IMG/VR virus record: IMGVR_UViG_3300045049_000020
Location: 1 to 24,202 of that record
Source of the DNA: a virus
Direction: 5' to 3' (one strand)
Length of the DNA stretch: 24,202 nt
Positions 1 through 7,858 of this stretch are shown piece by piece (within the stretch, counting starts at the first letter, position 1; the number at the start of each line of letters is the position of its first letter). The notes under the pieces were generated by a model. That model was not told where the DNA came from. It saw nothing but the letters and a program-made list of their open reading frames with translations, and did no database searches. Position numbers and translations under genes: made by a program.

Positions 1-172
1 TGACGAAGGCCGCCTCAGCCTGGGAGAGAACCCAGGTCAGCCCCTCGACGACTTCCTTGCCGGTGTGGCCCCAGCCGATCGTCCACTTGTCCGTGGGCGT
101 CGGCTTATAGGCCGTGAGCCGCAATTGTTCGCGACTCTTGATGAGTTTGGCTCCTGCCGCCCCGAGCTTCAC
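1..172 (-). CDS. Endolysin, GH24 lysozyme (3' end outside window)
   Basis: Only the first 57 codons lie in the window, from a GTG in a GTGA overlap with the preceding peptide gene. The product reads LIKSREQLRLTAYKPTPTDKWTIGWGHTGKE, the N-terminal active site of T4/P22-type muramidases. Written in parts: E15 in SREQLRL is the catalytic acid, and T31 in WTIGWGHT matches the catalytic threonine. The usual Asp position after AYK is Pro, and D28 (PTPTDKW) lies four residues later in a loop one residue longer than that of T4 lysozyme, as in a known PTPxD-type subgroup. The enzyme cuts peptidoglycan for lysis. No N-terminal signal-arrest segment is present, so export depends on the holin. Confidence 0.88.
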   Translation of the reverse strand, partial: MKLGAAGAKLIKSREQLRLTAYKPTPTDKWTIGWGHTGKEVVEGLTWVLSQAEAAFV

Positions 173-309
173 TTCTTGCTCCGCAGGGCTTTGATACCGG
201 CGAGGATCGACACGACCAGGGCGATGACTTGGAGCACCGGCACTGCGTAGGCCGCGAAGCTCACTATGCAGGTCCCGAGGCTGGTGCAGGCAAGGATGCG
301 GGCGTTCAC
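169..309 (-). CDS. 46-residue membrane peptide in the lysis cassette
   Basis: This small gene starts with GTG in a GTGA overlap with the holin stop and ends in a second GTGA overlap with the lysozyme start. The product reads MNARILACTSLGTCIVSF, then AYAVPVLQVIALVVSILAG and the basic end IKALRSKK: one or two membrane segments with a positive C-terminus, and Cys residues at 8 and 14. A second holin, an antiholin or a regulator is plausible for a two-membrane-segment peptide in this place. No family can be named. Confidence 0.7.
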   Translation of the reverse strand: MNARILACTSLGTCIVSFAAYAVPVLQVIALVVSILAGIKALRSKK

Positions 310-677
310 GACTTCACCTGTTGGTATACATGCATGCCGCCCAAGCCCAGGAGCCCCAACAGCATGTCAGTGCTGACTGTGGTGTCAGCAGCCGGTAGCG
401 TAATAGGGTGACCACAAATTGCGCAGACCCATTCAATGGGCGCCTTAAGCACCATGAGCGCAAACCCCGCCACGCATACCCACCCTGCACCGTCGCGGAA
501 GTGTAGCCCCGGCTTTGCAGCCTCAGCGGTGTTCGCTGCGAGCTGCCCCTGAATGACCGAAAGCACGCCTGCGAGCTGCGCCTTCTCCACTTCCGTTTTG
601 TCGGGGAAGAACCGGCCAACGAGATTCGTGATGCTCGTGACTGCTTCCTCTGCGCCCGTAATTGGATCAGCGGCCAT
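306..677 (-). CDS. Holin, 3-TM GTA-type family
   Basis: This 123-residue protein has AGGAGACTATC before the ATG. Residues 10-55 form an amphipathic helix region (VTSITNLVGRFFPDKTEVEK). FRDGAGWVCVAGFALMVLK (60-78) leads into a membrane segment and IEWVCAICG, and TDMLLGLLGLGGMHVYQQVK (103-122) is the C-terminal membrane segment. RPxxGW-type entry, a central aromatic/polar turn and an LLGLGG end are typical of the GTA-type 3-TM holin family. Holins form lesions in the inner membrane that release or activate the endolysin. A lysozyme gene follows two genes downstream. The stop is in a GTGA overlap with the next gene. Confidence 0.85.
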   Translation of the reverse strand: MAADPITGAEEAVTSITNLVGRFFPDKTEVEKAQLAGVLSVIQGQLAANTAEAAKPGLHFRDGAGWVCVAGFALMVLKAPIEWVCAICGHPITLPAADTTVSTDMLLGLLGLGGMHVYQQVKS

Positions 678-686
678 GATAGTCTC

Positions 687-1235
687 CTAGAACAATACGC
701 GAACTGCGTAGCTCGAAGAAGTCGGCGTACCAGCGACGATCGCGCATACCTTCACAGTGATAGTGTTGGTGGCGCTGACGTAACCAAACCATGTAAACCC
801 GTCTCCGGGGTATGTTTGCGGTGTCACCACGATACCAACCAAAGTAGATGTCGTTACGCCTGACGTTGTGACGGTGCCGGATGCACAAGCGCCGGCTGCT
901 AGCGCCGAACCGCCAATGCTTGTAGTTGTTGCCACACTGTAGGCTGCTGCGCAGCCTACCGAGTTTCCGTTGGCAGAGATACCCGTCGCAAACTGCGGTG
1001 CGGTACACGCGGTTGGTGCGCTCGCCAAAGCCGTAGCGGTGGCAGCGTTGCCCGTGAGCACCTTCGTTGCTATCTGGTTGATCGTGGCGCCCTTGGTGGC
1101 ACCGCTCTGCACGACAGGCACGGTCTCGGTGCCCGCCAGAGCAGACGCGGCCGGAAGGGCGCTGATCTTGGTATCAGCAAACGCCACAGTGGCCACAACA
1201 AGGCCGAGCGTAAAAGCGAGTATGCGAGTTTTCAT
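687..1235 (-). CDS. Signal-peptide protein with phage-fibre-type motif
   Basis: This 182-residue protein starts MKTR followed by the hydrophobic ILAFTLGLVVATVAFA and a likely signal-peptidase site after AFA. The mature protein opens DTKISALPAASALAGTETVP and continues VVQSGATKGATINQIA, a motif usually seen in phage fibre or tail proteins. The rest is Thr/Ser/Gly/Ala-rich beta sequence with four Cys residues (residues 77, 94, 117, 163 approximately), which might form disulfides after export. A ribosome site GGAGAACGGTCC precedes the ATG. Two readings are possible: a protein exported to the periplasm or surface, or a fibre protein whose N-terminus only looks like a signal. It sits just before the lysis cassette. 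Confidence 0.72.
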   Translation of the reverse strand: MKTRILAFTLGLVVATVAFADTKISALPAASALAGTETVPVVQSGATKGATINQIATKVLTGNAATATALASAPTACTAPQFATGISANGNSVGCAAAYSVATTTSIGGSALAAGACASGTVTTSGVTTSTLVGIVVTPQTYPGDGFTWFGYVSATNTITVKVCAIVAGTPTSSSYAVRVLF

Positions 1236-1390
1236 GGACCGTTCTCCGTTTCGAGAGTCGAGCCGCTTTCCGTCGCCAAGGCGGGGCCGGCTTCAGTGAG
1301 AATTGCGGCACCCGATGAACTGGTCTGCAACCCGAGCGTAACCGGATCGGGGTACATGAGAGTGCCGAGCATGCCGAGTAAACCAACCAT
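1232..1390 (-). CDS. 52-residue fibre-region small protein
   Basis: This short gene begins one base after the preceding stop and ends in an ATGA overlap with the next, so it fills the gap exactly. The product opens MVGLLGMLGTLMYPDPV, a short hydrophobic stretch, and finishes with a repeating LTEAG, LATESG, LETENG pattern. Repeats of this Leu-Thr-Glu-x-Gly sort occur in small proteins next to phage fibre genes. The perfect fit between neighbours is the main support. Function unknown. Confidence 0.65.
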   Translation of the reverse strand: MVGLLGMLGTLMYPDPVTLGLQTSSSGAAILTEAGPALATESGSTLETENGP

Positions 1391-1391
1391 G

Positions 1392-1697
1392 TTAGGTGTC
1401 CGCGATTACGGCGAGCTTGTCGCCTGCGACGACGCGGAAGTATTCCGTCTGGCCAGCGAGCATTCGCGCGCTCTGGCCGGCAGTCGCCGTTGGGCTTTGC
1501 CCGCCGACATACACCGCGCAGATGGCTTCGGCGTGAAGCCGGACGATGGTTGTATTGGCTGCGAATGCAGCAGACGGCGCAGAGGCGCCCCCAATCGCGA
1601 CAATCTGTTCCTCGGTCGGTGGACCAGCGACGGCTTGCACGTCGTCATTCCGGCCGCCGCCGAGCCCTGAGAAACCAGTGATTCGTAGATTAGCCAT
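1392..1697 (-). CDS. Small hypothetical virion-type protein
   Basis: This 101-residue protein is preceded by AAGGAGCGCCGCC. It opens MANLRITGFSGLGGGRNDDV and ends QTEYFRVVAGDKLAVIADT. It is Ala/Gly/Val-rich with beta segments (TTIVRLHAEAICAVYVGGQ), a layout met in small structural proteins near phage fibre genes. One base separates its TAA from the next ATG. No function is established. Confidence 0.68.
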   Translation of the reverse strand: MANLRITGFSGLGGGRNDDVQAVAGPPTEEQIVAIGGASAPSAAFAANTTIVRLHAEAICAVYVGGQSPTATAGQSARMLAGQTEYFRVVAGDKLAVIADT

Positions 1698-1708
1698 GGC
1701 GGCGCTCC

Positions 1709-2074
1709 TTACGCGATGCCGATTTCGCCATCCATCTCAATGATGAGGCTGGATGCGGCGCCGGCAATGCCGGTGAGGAAGTCGGCGGAATCGAATCGCG
1801 CCTGACCGTACCAGTCAACGTAGCTGTTGGCTGGGATGGACACACCTGCGAAAGCAAACTCAGTTCCGCCCGCGCTTCCGCCTGTCGCGCCCTTGTAGAG
1901 CGTGACGCTGACAGCGCCAGCAGTCTTGTTGCTGATGCGAATGTGCTTCAGGATTGCGTAGGGGTTGGTGGACGTGAAACCCACTCCGCCTGTCGCGGTC
2001 CCGACGTTGAACAGGTTCGCCGCAGCGTTCGAGATATACGCTGCCGGGACGTTCAGAATCTTGTTACTGGCCAT
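1709..2074 (-). CDS. Small beta-rich virion-type protein
   Basis: This 121-residue protein has a strong ribosome site (GGAGGATTT before ATG). MASNKILNVPAAYISNAAANLF leads into LKHIRISNKTAGAVSVTLYK, SIPANSYVDWYG and SLIIEMDGEIGIA, a pattern seen in small phage proteins that form a beta-sandwich beside fibre genes. There are no Cys residues and no membrane segment. A fibre-associated or decoration role is inferred from its place right after the fibre. Confidence 0.7.
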   Translation of the reverse strand: MASNKILNVPAAYISNAAANLFNVGTATGGVGFTSTNPYAILKHIRISNKTAGAVSVTLYKGATGGSAGGTEFAFAGVSIPANSYVDWYGQARFDSADFLTGIAGAASSLIIEMDGEIGIA

Positions 2075-2115
2075 AAATCCTCCGATTGTGCAAGAGTCTA
2101 GGGTATGCCGTTCTC

Positions 2116-2132
2116 GGGGTCTACTAGACCCC
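2116..2132 (-). other. Small hairpin overlapping the fibre stop codon
   Basis: GGGGTCT and AGACCCC pair around AGT, with the TAG stop in the hairpin. No U-tract follows (GAGAACGG), so termination is doubtful. The stem could slow ribosomes at the end of the fibre message. Confidence 0.4.
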
Positions 2133-3476
2133 CCATTTGGCGTTCAAGTAGTTCTCGACACTCGTAATTTCAGTGCCAGAGAGCACCCTGTCATACACGA
2201 TAAGGGCAGCGATAGAAGCTGCATTCAGAGTATTCGCACCTCCGAAATCTGACCCCAGCGAGTTTGTATTACCAGAGCCAGCGCCGGTCGTACCGGTGCC
2301 GCTACCTGCCGATGCGCGCCCTTGTCGAAACGCATAAGCGCCGGTCGAGGCGTTGTATGTCGCGTTCGCTTGGTACCATGTGCCAACGGACCACGTGGTC
2401 GAACTCGTACCTATAACCGCTGTTCCGCTCTTGACCAGAGAAATAGCAAGTGTTGGTGATACCATCAGGTAGAAAGCGCACGAGCCAGACGCTCCACCAA
2501 TAAGCGCTTGACTAGAGCCGCTTGAACCGGGCTTGAATACTGCAAAGAAAGTGCATCCACCCGTACCCGCTTTGGCCAGTGGAAGCGGATTCGGTAGCGT
2601 GTAGTTGGTATTCGAGGGAGCTTTGAGCACGTTCAAGGAATTCAACTGTGTTGAATCTATGGATAGAAAGTTTGATGTAGCGGCGGCAGCGACACCAGTA
2701 ATCCAGGGTGTCCGCTCTTGAAGCCTTGCTATAAGCGCACCGCTGGCGCCCAGGATGTTGTCACTTTCCCACCAAAATGTCAGATCAGGAATCGTGCCCG
2801 GCAAGGCAACAGTTCCGCCTCCACCAGAACCTTGCGGCCCTGCAGGACCGGGCGGCCCCATATCGCCCTCAGCTCCATCTTCCCCAGGAAGCCATATAAC
2901 AGGCGCCGCAGCTCCCGGAGGACCCTGTATTCCTTGCGGGCCGGGGATAGCATGCCAACCGTCCTCGCCGTCTTCAGCACTCAGATATGTGGCAGGCCCG
3001 ACTGGACCGCCTGCGCCTGTGCTGCCGGGAGGACCGACTGCGCCGGGCACAGCGTCGAGCGCAGGCTCAGGGTCATCGGGCAGGAAGAATACAGCCGGCC
3101 CCATCGGACCAACTGCGCCAGTAGCCCCATTCTGCCCAGGCGGCCCGGGGTCCCCATCCCCGCCCCCTCCGCCGCCTTCCTCGAAGATGAACGCAGGAAT
3201 CGGCGCCGTCAGGTTGATCGGCACCGCGCCGACCAACACGCCGCCGCCAGACAAGCCGGGTCCTGGGACGAGCGAAGCCGCTGCCCCTCCGCCTGTGCTG
3301 CCGCCCGTCTTGGTGTTGAGCCCCAACGCCTGCTTGAGCTGCGCCAGCGAGACTGTCTGGTTCGCAAACTCCGTGATCGTGGTGCCTGGGTTGGCTGTAG
3401 CAGCCGCAGGGTCGGTTACACGAACGACCTTGCGGATGCCGCCAACAACGGGGAGCTGTACTTTCTTGCCTGCCAT
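2124..3476 (-). CDS. Tail fibre: collagen-like stalk with C-terminal lectin-like domain
   Basis: This 450-residue protein starts at the ATG one base after the previous stop; the longer in-frame start would overlap the upstream gene in antiphase. Residues 1-56 (VVRVTDPAAATANPGTTITE, then LAQLKQALGL) form the probable virion-attachment end. Residues 108-220 alternate Gly-X-Y collagen-like triplets with three acidic beta-hairpin-like units (VFFLPDDPEP, TYLSAEDGEDGW, VIWLPGEDGAEG). From 226 the domain IPDLTFWWESDNILGASGAL onward ends ALIVYDRVLSGTEITSVENYL, the hallmark end of concanavalin/LamG-like phage lectins. It probably binds the host surface. Confidence 0.85.
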   Translation of the reverse strand: MAGKKVQLPVVGGIRKVVRVTDPAAATANPGTTITEFANQTVSLAQLKQALGLNTKTGGSTGGGAAASLVPGPGLSGGGVLVGAVPINLTAPIPAFIFEEGGGGGGDGDPGPPGQNGATGAVGPMGPAVFFLPDDPEPALDAVPGAVGPPGSTGAGGPVGPATYLSAEDGEDGWHAIPGPQGIQGPPGAAAPVIWLPGEDGAEGDMGPPGPAGPQGSGGGGTVALPGTIPDLTFWWESDNILGASGALIARLQERTPWITGVAAAATSNFLSIDSTQLNSLNVLKAPSNTNYTLPNPLPLAKAGTGGCTFFAVFKPGSSGSSQALIGGASGSCAFYLMVSPTLAISLVKSGTAVIGTSSTTWSVGTWYQANATYNASTGAYAFRQGRASAGSGTGTTGAGSGNTNSLGSDFGGANTLNAASIAALIVYDRVLSGTEITSVENYLNAKWGV

Positions 3477-3477
3477 G

Positions 3478-5805
3478 TCATGACCCGAAGGCGTCTCCGA
3501 GTTTCGTGCCGTGGAGCGCGAGGTATCGGTTGAGCAACCCCTTTGCCGCCTGAAGCGACATGCCGCCACGGTCCATGATGGACAGTTTGCCGGTTGTGGG
3601 GTCTATCTGCACCTTCAGGTGGCCTTTGGGCGCCTTCAGGTCCACAGCGTCAGCCGTGTGCGCAATAGCGGTCGGGTTACCCTCGGGGTCGATACCGAAC
3701 GGTGCCGAGCCTGTCGAGCGCTCATGTGCCAGCCGCCGCTGAGCTTCGAGGCTCGCGGCTGACTCGCCCGAGGCGTTATTCTCGACGACTTGCCGCCGAG
3801 GCGTACCGCTCGGGAAGTCGACCGTATCACCGACGAATCGACGCTGTGGAGCCCTGACGGCGGTTCCCTCGGGAACCCCCTGACTTTTGACCGCCGCGTA
3901 ATCGCGCAAGTCGCTGAGCAGGTCACCCAGGCTAGGCTCCTTCCCTGCGGGCGCCAGCTCCAAGTCGCCAGCCTCGTGCGCGGCGTTCCGGGTGAAGGGC
4001 AAGCCTTCCTGTGCCGGAGCCCCCATAGGACCCACGGAGAGCCCCGCTGGCGGGCTTTGCTCAACCCCGTGGCTCAGCAGGTCCGCAAGAGGGATGTCGC
4101 CAGGGCGCCCAGCGGGCGCAGGCGGATTGGGGTTTGCGCCCTCGCCCAACGTGAAAGGAGACGGCCCCGGCCCTTGGGGTAGGTCGCCCAGGCTGAGCTG
4201 GCTGGGCGGCTTACCTGCCGTGCCAGGAGGCGGAGTGAGCCCGCCACGAGGGGTAAAGCGGTCAGGGTTGGCGCCGAAGCGCGCCCGAGCGTTCTCGACC
4301 GCCTGGGCGGTATCGCCCGTCAGCAGCTCGCGAGCCTTTCGGCCGCCCAGGAACTTGGCCACGCCTTTGATCGGGTTGTGCAGGTCCACCGCTTCGAGCG
4401 CGTCGCTGGCAAGGCTCGGCTGGTCGTAGGTGTTCGGGAGCCCCACCACATTCCGGCCTGGGCCGTTGGCGAAGTCCGCAATTTCCTTCAACCCGCCGTC
4501 GAGCAACTGAGGGTCGGCTCGCTGCATGCGGCCGATAGCCTTCAAGTCAACATCGGAGCCGTGGAGAGCGCTCTGCACGGCGTGGTTCTTGGCCAGAGTT
4601 TTGCGCGCGGCCTGGAAGTCCTCCACGGTCACGTCGCCGCCTTTCGGCAGGTTGCGTTCGATGTGGCCTTCGAGCGCCCGAGCCATGTCGAGCTGTGCGC
4701 GGCCAATAGCCTGCTGGTCCACATCTTCGGAGCCAACACGCTTGAAACCTTCCTGCCGCAGAGAGCGCAGGTTGTTGACCAGCTCATCGCCGGTCATTGG
4801 CTGAGAGAGCTGTTCGCGCATCGCCTGAATCTGCTTCTGCGAGGCTTCACTGGACGTGACGAGCTTGCCCTGTCCGCCGCCTGCTGACTTGATGGCCGCC
4901 TGAGCATCAGCATCAACAGCGCCCTCCGGCAGCGCCGCGCCCACTCGAGTGTAGACATCACTCGGCGCCTGCTGCGCCTTGGTGAGCGTGTCGTAGCTCA
5001 TCGGTCCTTCACCGGCGTGCCCAGCCTCGCCAGCGGCGATTGCGTTTCCAACTTGTTGGTTGTGGCCCTGGAGCGCCTGTTGACCAGACTTGCCAGCCAC
5101 AGCCTTGGCGACGTTCTGGCCTTCGCCCGATCGGAAAACAGGCGTCGGCGGCGCGGTTCCCGTGGGAACCGAAGGACCCTGGCCGGGCTCGGACACGTCG
5201 AAGCCTTCGCCGCTGGCGAGCGCCTTGGCGCCGCGCGCTGCAGTGCCGACAGCCTCGGCGCCCGTGCGGAAAGCATTGCCGACCTGCCCAGGAAGCCCGC
5301 GCGCTCCAGCCAGAGTCGCAACGTCCGCAGTCAGCGGAGCCACAACCTTGCTGGTGAACGGGTGAGCTTGCGCAAAGTCGCCCACTGCCTGATTCGTCTT
5401 GCCGACGCCGCGCGTCAGCGCATCACCAACACCAGCCGCGTCGAGCCCACGTTCAATGTCTGACGCAGTGGTGGCGCCGAAGTCTCGTGCAGCCGCGCCC
5501 TCCGGCACATGGAGCGCCTGAATCCACTTCGGGTCAGGCGCATCGTAGTTGCCCGTCACTCGGTGCACGATGTCAGATGCCGCATGCAACAGCCCATGGG
5601 GGATGTTGGCGATGGCACCGCCCGCAGCTTCACCAGCACCCAGGACGTACCGCCCGAGCGGCGCATTGGTGTCAGGCGGCGCCTCGGCCGGCGCAGCTTT
5701 GGCGCCATGAGCGTTTTGAAATGCTCGCAACCGTTGACCAAGTTCTGGCGGCAACTGGTCTGGCATTTCAACAACTACCCCATCTGGCATGGTGACCTGG
5801 GTCAT
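3478..5805 (-). CDS. Large internal virion / ejection protein with MPDG N-terminal motif
   Basis: This 775-residue protein is the largest of the ejection cluster. It opens MTQVTMPDGVVVEMPDQLPP, the short V-x-MPDG-x-V-x-x-PD motif often found at the start of phage virion proteins. Residues 50-75 and 150-180 have Gly/Ala hydrophobic helices (YVLGAGEAAGGAIANIPHG). The middle has a helical block with KTLAKNHAVQSALHGSDVDL and LKEIADFANGPG, a pattern I associate with podovirus internal proteins. From about 540 to 700 it is Pro/Gly-rich and probably disordered, and it ends RYLALHGTKLGDAFGS. No peptidoglycan hydrolase motif was found. The ejection role is inference. Confidence 0.7.
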   Translation of the reverse strand: MTQVTMPDGVVVEMPDQLPPELGQRLRAFQNAHGAKAAPAEAPPDTNAPLGRYVLGAGEAAGGAIANIPHGLLHAASDIVHRVTGNYDAPDPKWIQALHVPEGAAARDFGATTASDIERGLDAAGVGDALTRGVGKTNQAVGDFAQAHPFTSKVVAPLTADVATLAGARGLPGQVGNAFRTGAEAVGTAARGAKALASGEGFDVSEPGQGPSVPTGTAPPTPVFRSGEGQNVAKAVAGKSGQQALQGHNQQVGNAIAAGEAGHAGEGPMSYDTLTKAQQAPSDVYTRVGAALPEGAVDADAQAAIKSAGGGQGKLVTSSEASQKQIQAMREQLSQPMTGDELVNNLRSLRQEGFKRVGSEDVDQQAIGRAQLDMARALEGHIERNLPKGGDVTVEDFQAARKTLAKNHAVQSALHGSDVDLKAIGRMQRADPQLLDGGLKEIADFANGPGRNVVGLPNTYDQPSLASDALEAVDLHNPIKGVAKFLGGRKARELLTGDTAQAVENARARFGANPDRFTPRGGLTPPPGTAGKPPSQLSLGDLPQGPGPSPFTLGEGANPNPPAPAGRPGDIPLADLLSHGVEQSPPAGLSVGPMGAPAQEGLPFTRNAAHEAGDLELAPAGKEPSLGDLLSDLRDYAAVKSQGVPEGTAVRAPQRRFVGDTVDFPSGTPRRQVVENNASGESAASLEAQRRLAHERSTGSAPFGIDPEGNPTAIAHTADAVDLKAPKGHLKVQIDPTTGKLSIMDRGGMSLQAAKGLLNRYLALHGTKLGDAFGS

Positions 5806-5806
5806 A

Positions 5807-7132
5807 TCAGAAACCTTTGCTCTTTAGGTATTCATCCAAGCTAATCGCGCCACCCGTCTGCGGCTGAGAGCCAGCTCCACCCTGCGGAGCCGCCTTGCCC
5901 TTGCCCGCAGTCGTCGCGGCAGCTTGGTTGCCTACACTCTCGTCGAGCGCATTCTGCACACCCTGACGGCGGATTCCCATTTCCACGAAAATTCGGTTGA
6001 CGATACGCTTCGCCTGACTCGCGCTCATGGTCTCAGGAGCCATGCCGGCAGCTTCCTGCCGAGCATGGTCTGACACCACGCCGTTCATGGTCGGACCAGC
6101 GGTCAACATACGACCAAGCTCGGCCTGGAAGCCGGTAATGACCGAATGCAACTCGGCCTTGTCGTCATCGTTCAACGCGCGGCCGATAGACCGCTCGTAA
6201 CCGTTGATGAGCGGCAGGTCAGCGTCGTGTTGGCTGATGCTGTTGATGAGTTCCAACACGCGCTCGCCGTTCGAGCGGACCAGCGGCATGTAAGCGTCGA
6301 GCGTCGCAGCCTGCTTCGCGGCCTGCCCGGCTGCGCCAACGTTGGCCTTGGCCAAAGCGCGCTGCCGGATCATGTCCTCAGCGGTCATGCCTGCCTCATT
6401 CAACTCCTGCGCAATTTGGTGATTGACGGCAGTGCGGATCGCCTGACCCTCCTTGCCGTAAGTCGCGTACTGACTCATCTTCGACGGGTCAGCCATAACA
6501 ACCAGAGCCGCGTTGTGAAGGTCGGCCGGCGACATACCCGTCTGGACGCCAGTAGTGGCCTGCTGCGCCTTCGCGTGAGCTTCCTCAGCCCGCGCAATGT
6601 CCTCGGCGGTCATCGCCTTCGTCTGAGCAGTGTGCGCAGCGCCCTGTGGCGACTGCATCACATCAGGCGGCGTCTGGCCGGGCAACACGCCGTAGTTCTC
6701 TGGCACAGCGAACGGTGTTGCAACCTTGCCTTGGATACCCTGCTGAGCAGCCGTCTGTGCGGGCGTGCCAAGCTTCGTCGGGTCGCTCAACGTCTGCGTG
6801 TTGACGTTCCTGAGGATGTCTCCGAAAGCCTGCTCAGCCTGGAGCGCGTTGCCGTGCCCACCAACCATGACATCGCGGCCATACTTAGCGTGTTGGCGCG
6901 CGTTAGGGTCGCCGGTCGCAGTCAGCACGTTGAACAGACTGTCTTCGAGACGATCATTGGCACCCTGTTGGTCCCGCATTTCGGCGGCCTTCATGAGCGC
7001 GTCTTCGGTCTGAGCTGTGCGGAGTCCAGCCAACGCCTGACCCTGTTGGACCGTGGCGTTGAGCGCAACGCGGTTGACCGGGCGACCTGCGGCGCCAGCC
7101 AGGATGTCTCCGAGTGATGCGTCAGTAGCCAT
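5807..7132 (-). CDS. Internal virion / ejection protein, helical
   Basis: This 441-residue protein starts in a TAATG overlap. It is largely alpha-helical with polar linkers: LAGLRTAQTEDALMKAAEMR early on, AMTAEDIARAEEAHAKAQQ in the middle, DLPLINGYERSIGRALNDDD and AGMAPETMSASQAKRIVNRI later, and a disordered Gly/Ala/Gln stretch before the final SLDEYLKSKGF. There is no lytic transglycosylase motif. Size, helicity and place between two other ejection-type genes suggest a component of the internal virion set. The next gene starts one base after its stop. Confidence 0.68.
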   Translation of the reverse strand: MATDASLGDILAGAAGRPVNRVALNATVQQGQALAGLRTAQTEDALMKAAEMRDQQGANDRLEDSLFNVLTATGDPNARQHAKYGRDVMVGGHGNALQAEQAFGDILRNVNTQTLSDPTKLGTPAQTAAQQGIQGKVATPFAVPENYGVLPGQTPPDVMQSPQGAAHTAQTKAMTAEDIARAEEAHAKAQQATTGVQTGMSPADLHNAALVVMADPSKMSQYATYGKEGQAIRTAVNHQIAQELNEAGMTAEDMIRQRALAKANVGAAGQAAKQAATLDAYMPLVRSNGERVLELINSISQHDADLPLINGYERSIGRALNDDDKAELHSVITGFQAELGRMLTAGPTMNGVVSDHARQEAAGMAPETMSASQAKRIVNRIFVEMGIRRQGVQNALDESVGNQAAATTAGKGKAAPQGGAGSQPQTGGAISLDEYLKSKGF

Positions 7133-7857
7133 TATGCGAATGCTCCAGTTGCGCCAGTGAGCCCATTGTCAGCACTGATGCCGACTCCGCCCGCTGGAAT
7201 CTTGCCGTACTTCGAGACCGAGCCGGCGCCAGAGTTGATAGCATAGGCGTTGGCACCGTTCTTGAGCAAACCAGCCATGAGGCTAACCCACGGATTGGTT
7301 TGGCCCTGTACCTGGGCTCGAAGCTGATCGACGAAATTCTGGCCGTAGCTCTGAGCGCCCAGCGTGTTGAGCTGAGTGCCCAGCGTGGACATAGCCAGAC
7401 CCTCGTTCTGCCGCTGCCGAGTCGCCGCGTCGATTTGGCCCATTTCGCTGGCATACGTGTTGCCGTAGTCCTGAACCTCCTTCTGCGAGGCAGCGGAAGC
7501 GTCATTGAAGCGCGAGCTGGCGCCAGACGCCGGGGCCAACGATGAGGTTGAAGCACCGAACGTCTGCGCGCCGCCTTTTGTCGAGCCGCCTTGAGTGGAG
7601 CCCGCCGCGTTTTTCCTGAGCTGGGCCACGTAGTCACCAGTCGCCTTGTTCGCAATCTGCGTTGGAGTGTTCTTCGCAATTTGCTGAGTCAAGCCGCGAG
7701 CAGCAGCGTTCGCCTGATCCTCGATCTGCTGCTGGTGTTGCATAGCCGCGATTTCAGCATCGTTCTGCCGATTGGTGGCCTGCTTCTGGTTGACGTACTC
7801 GGCGCCTGTGCCAACAGCGGCCAGGACTGCCGGGACCCAAAATTCTTCCGTACCCAT
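7132..7857 (-). CDS. Internal virion protein, Gln/Ala-rich with N-terminal hydrophobic patch
   Basis: This 241-residue protein has AAGAAGGTGTAAC before the ATG. The N-terminus MGTEEFWVPAVLAAVGTGAEY contains a short hydrophobic stretch, followed by a helical Gln/Asn/Ala region (QNDAEIAAMQHQQQIEDQAN). Low-complexity Gly/Ser sequence links to a second helical half ending with TNPWVSLMAGLLKNGANAYA, another hydrophobic patch. The pattern fits proteins ejected with DNA that contact the inner membrane. The stop shares a base with the next start (TAATG). Confidence 0.68.
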   Translation of the reverse strand: MGTEEFWVPAVLAAVGTGAEYVNQKQATNRQNDAEIAAMQHQQQIEDQANAAARGLTQQIAKNTPTQIANKATGDYVAQLRKNAAGSTQGGSTKGGAQTFGASTSSLAPASGASSRFNDASAASQKEVQDYGNTYASEMGQIDAATRQRQNEGLAMSTLGTQLNTLGAQSYGQNFVDQLRAQVQGQTNPWVSLMAGLLKNGANAYAINSGAGSVSKYGKIPAGGVGISADNGLTGATGAFA

Positions 7858-7858
7858 G

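Noticed and set aside
1174-1386. Alternative minus-strand 70-residue frame over the 52-residue gene
   Set aside because: It is Arg/Cys-rich, has no ribosome site and overlaps two neighbours in other frames. The 52-residue frame fits its neighbours exactly.
2124-3476. A diversity-generating retroelement acting on the lectin-tipped fibre
   Set aside because: The lectin end would be a suitable target, but I see no reverse transcriptase, no template repeat and no Asn/AAC-rich variable region in the window.
2755-3483. Long plus-strand frame rich in Pro and Gly opposite the fibre gene
   Set aside because: It is the antisense of the collagen-like Gly/Pro repeats, which produce few stops. The minus strand gives the coherent fibre with a lectin end.
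6146-7117. A 323-codon plus-strand frame opposite the 441-residue ejection gene
   Set aside because: It has no plausible ribosome site or domain and its residues mirror the codon bias of the opposite strand.
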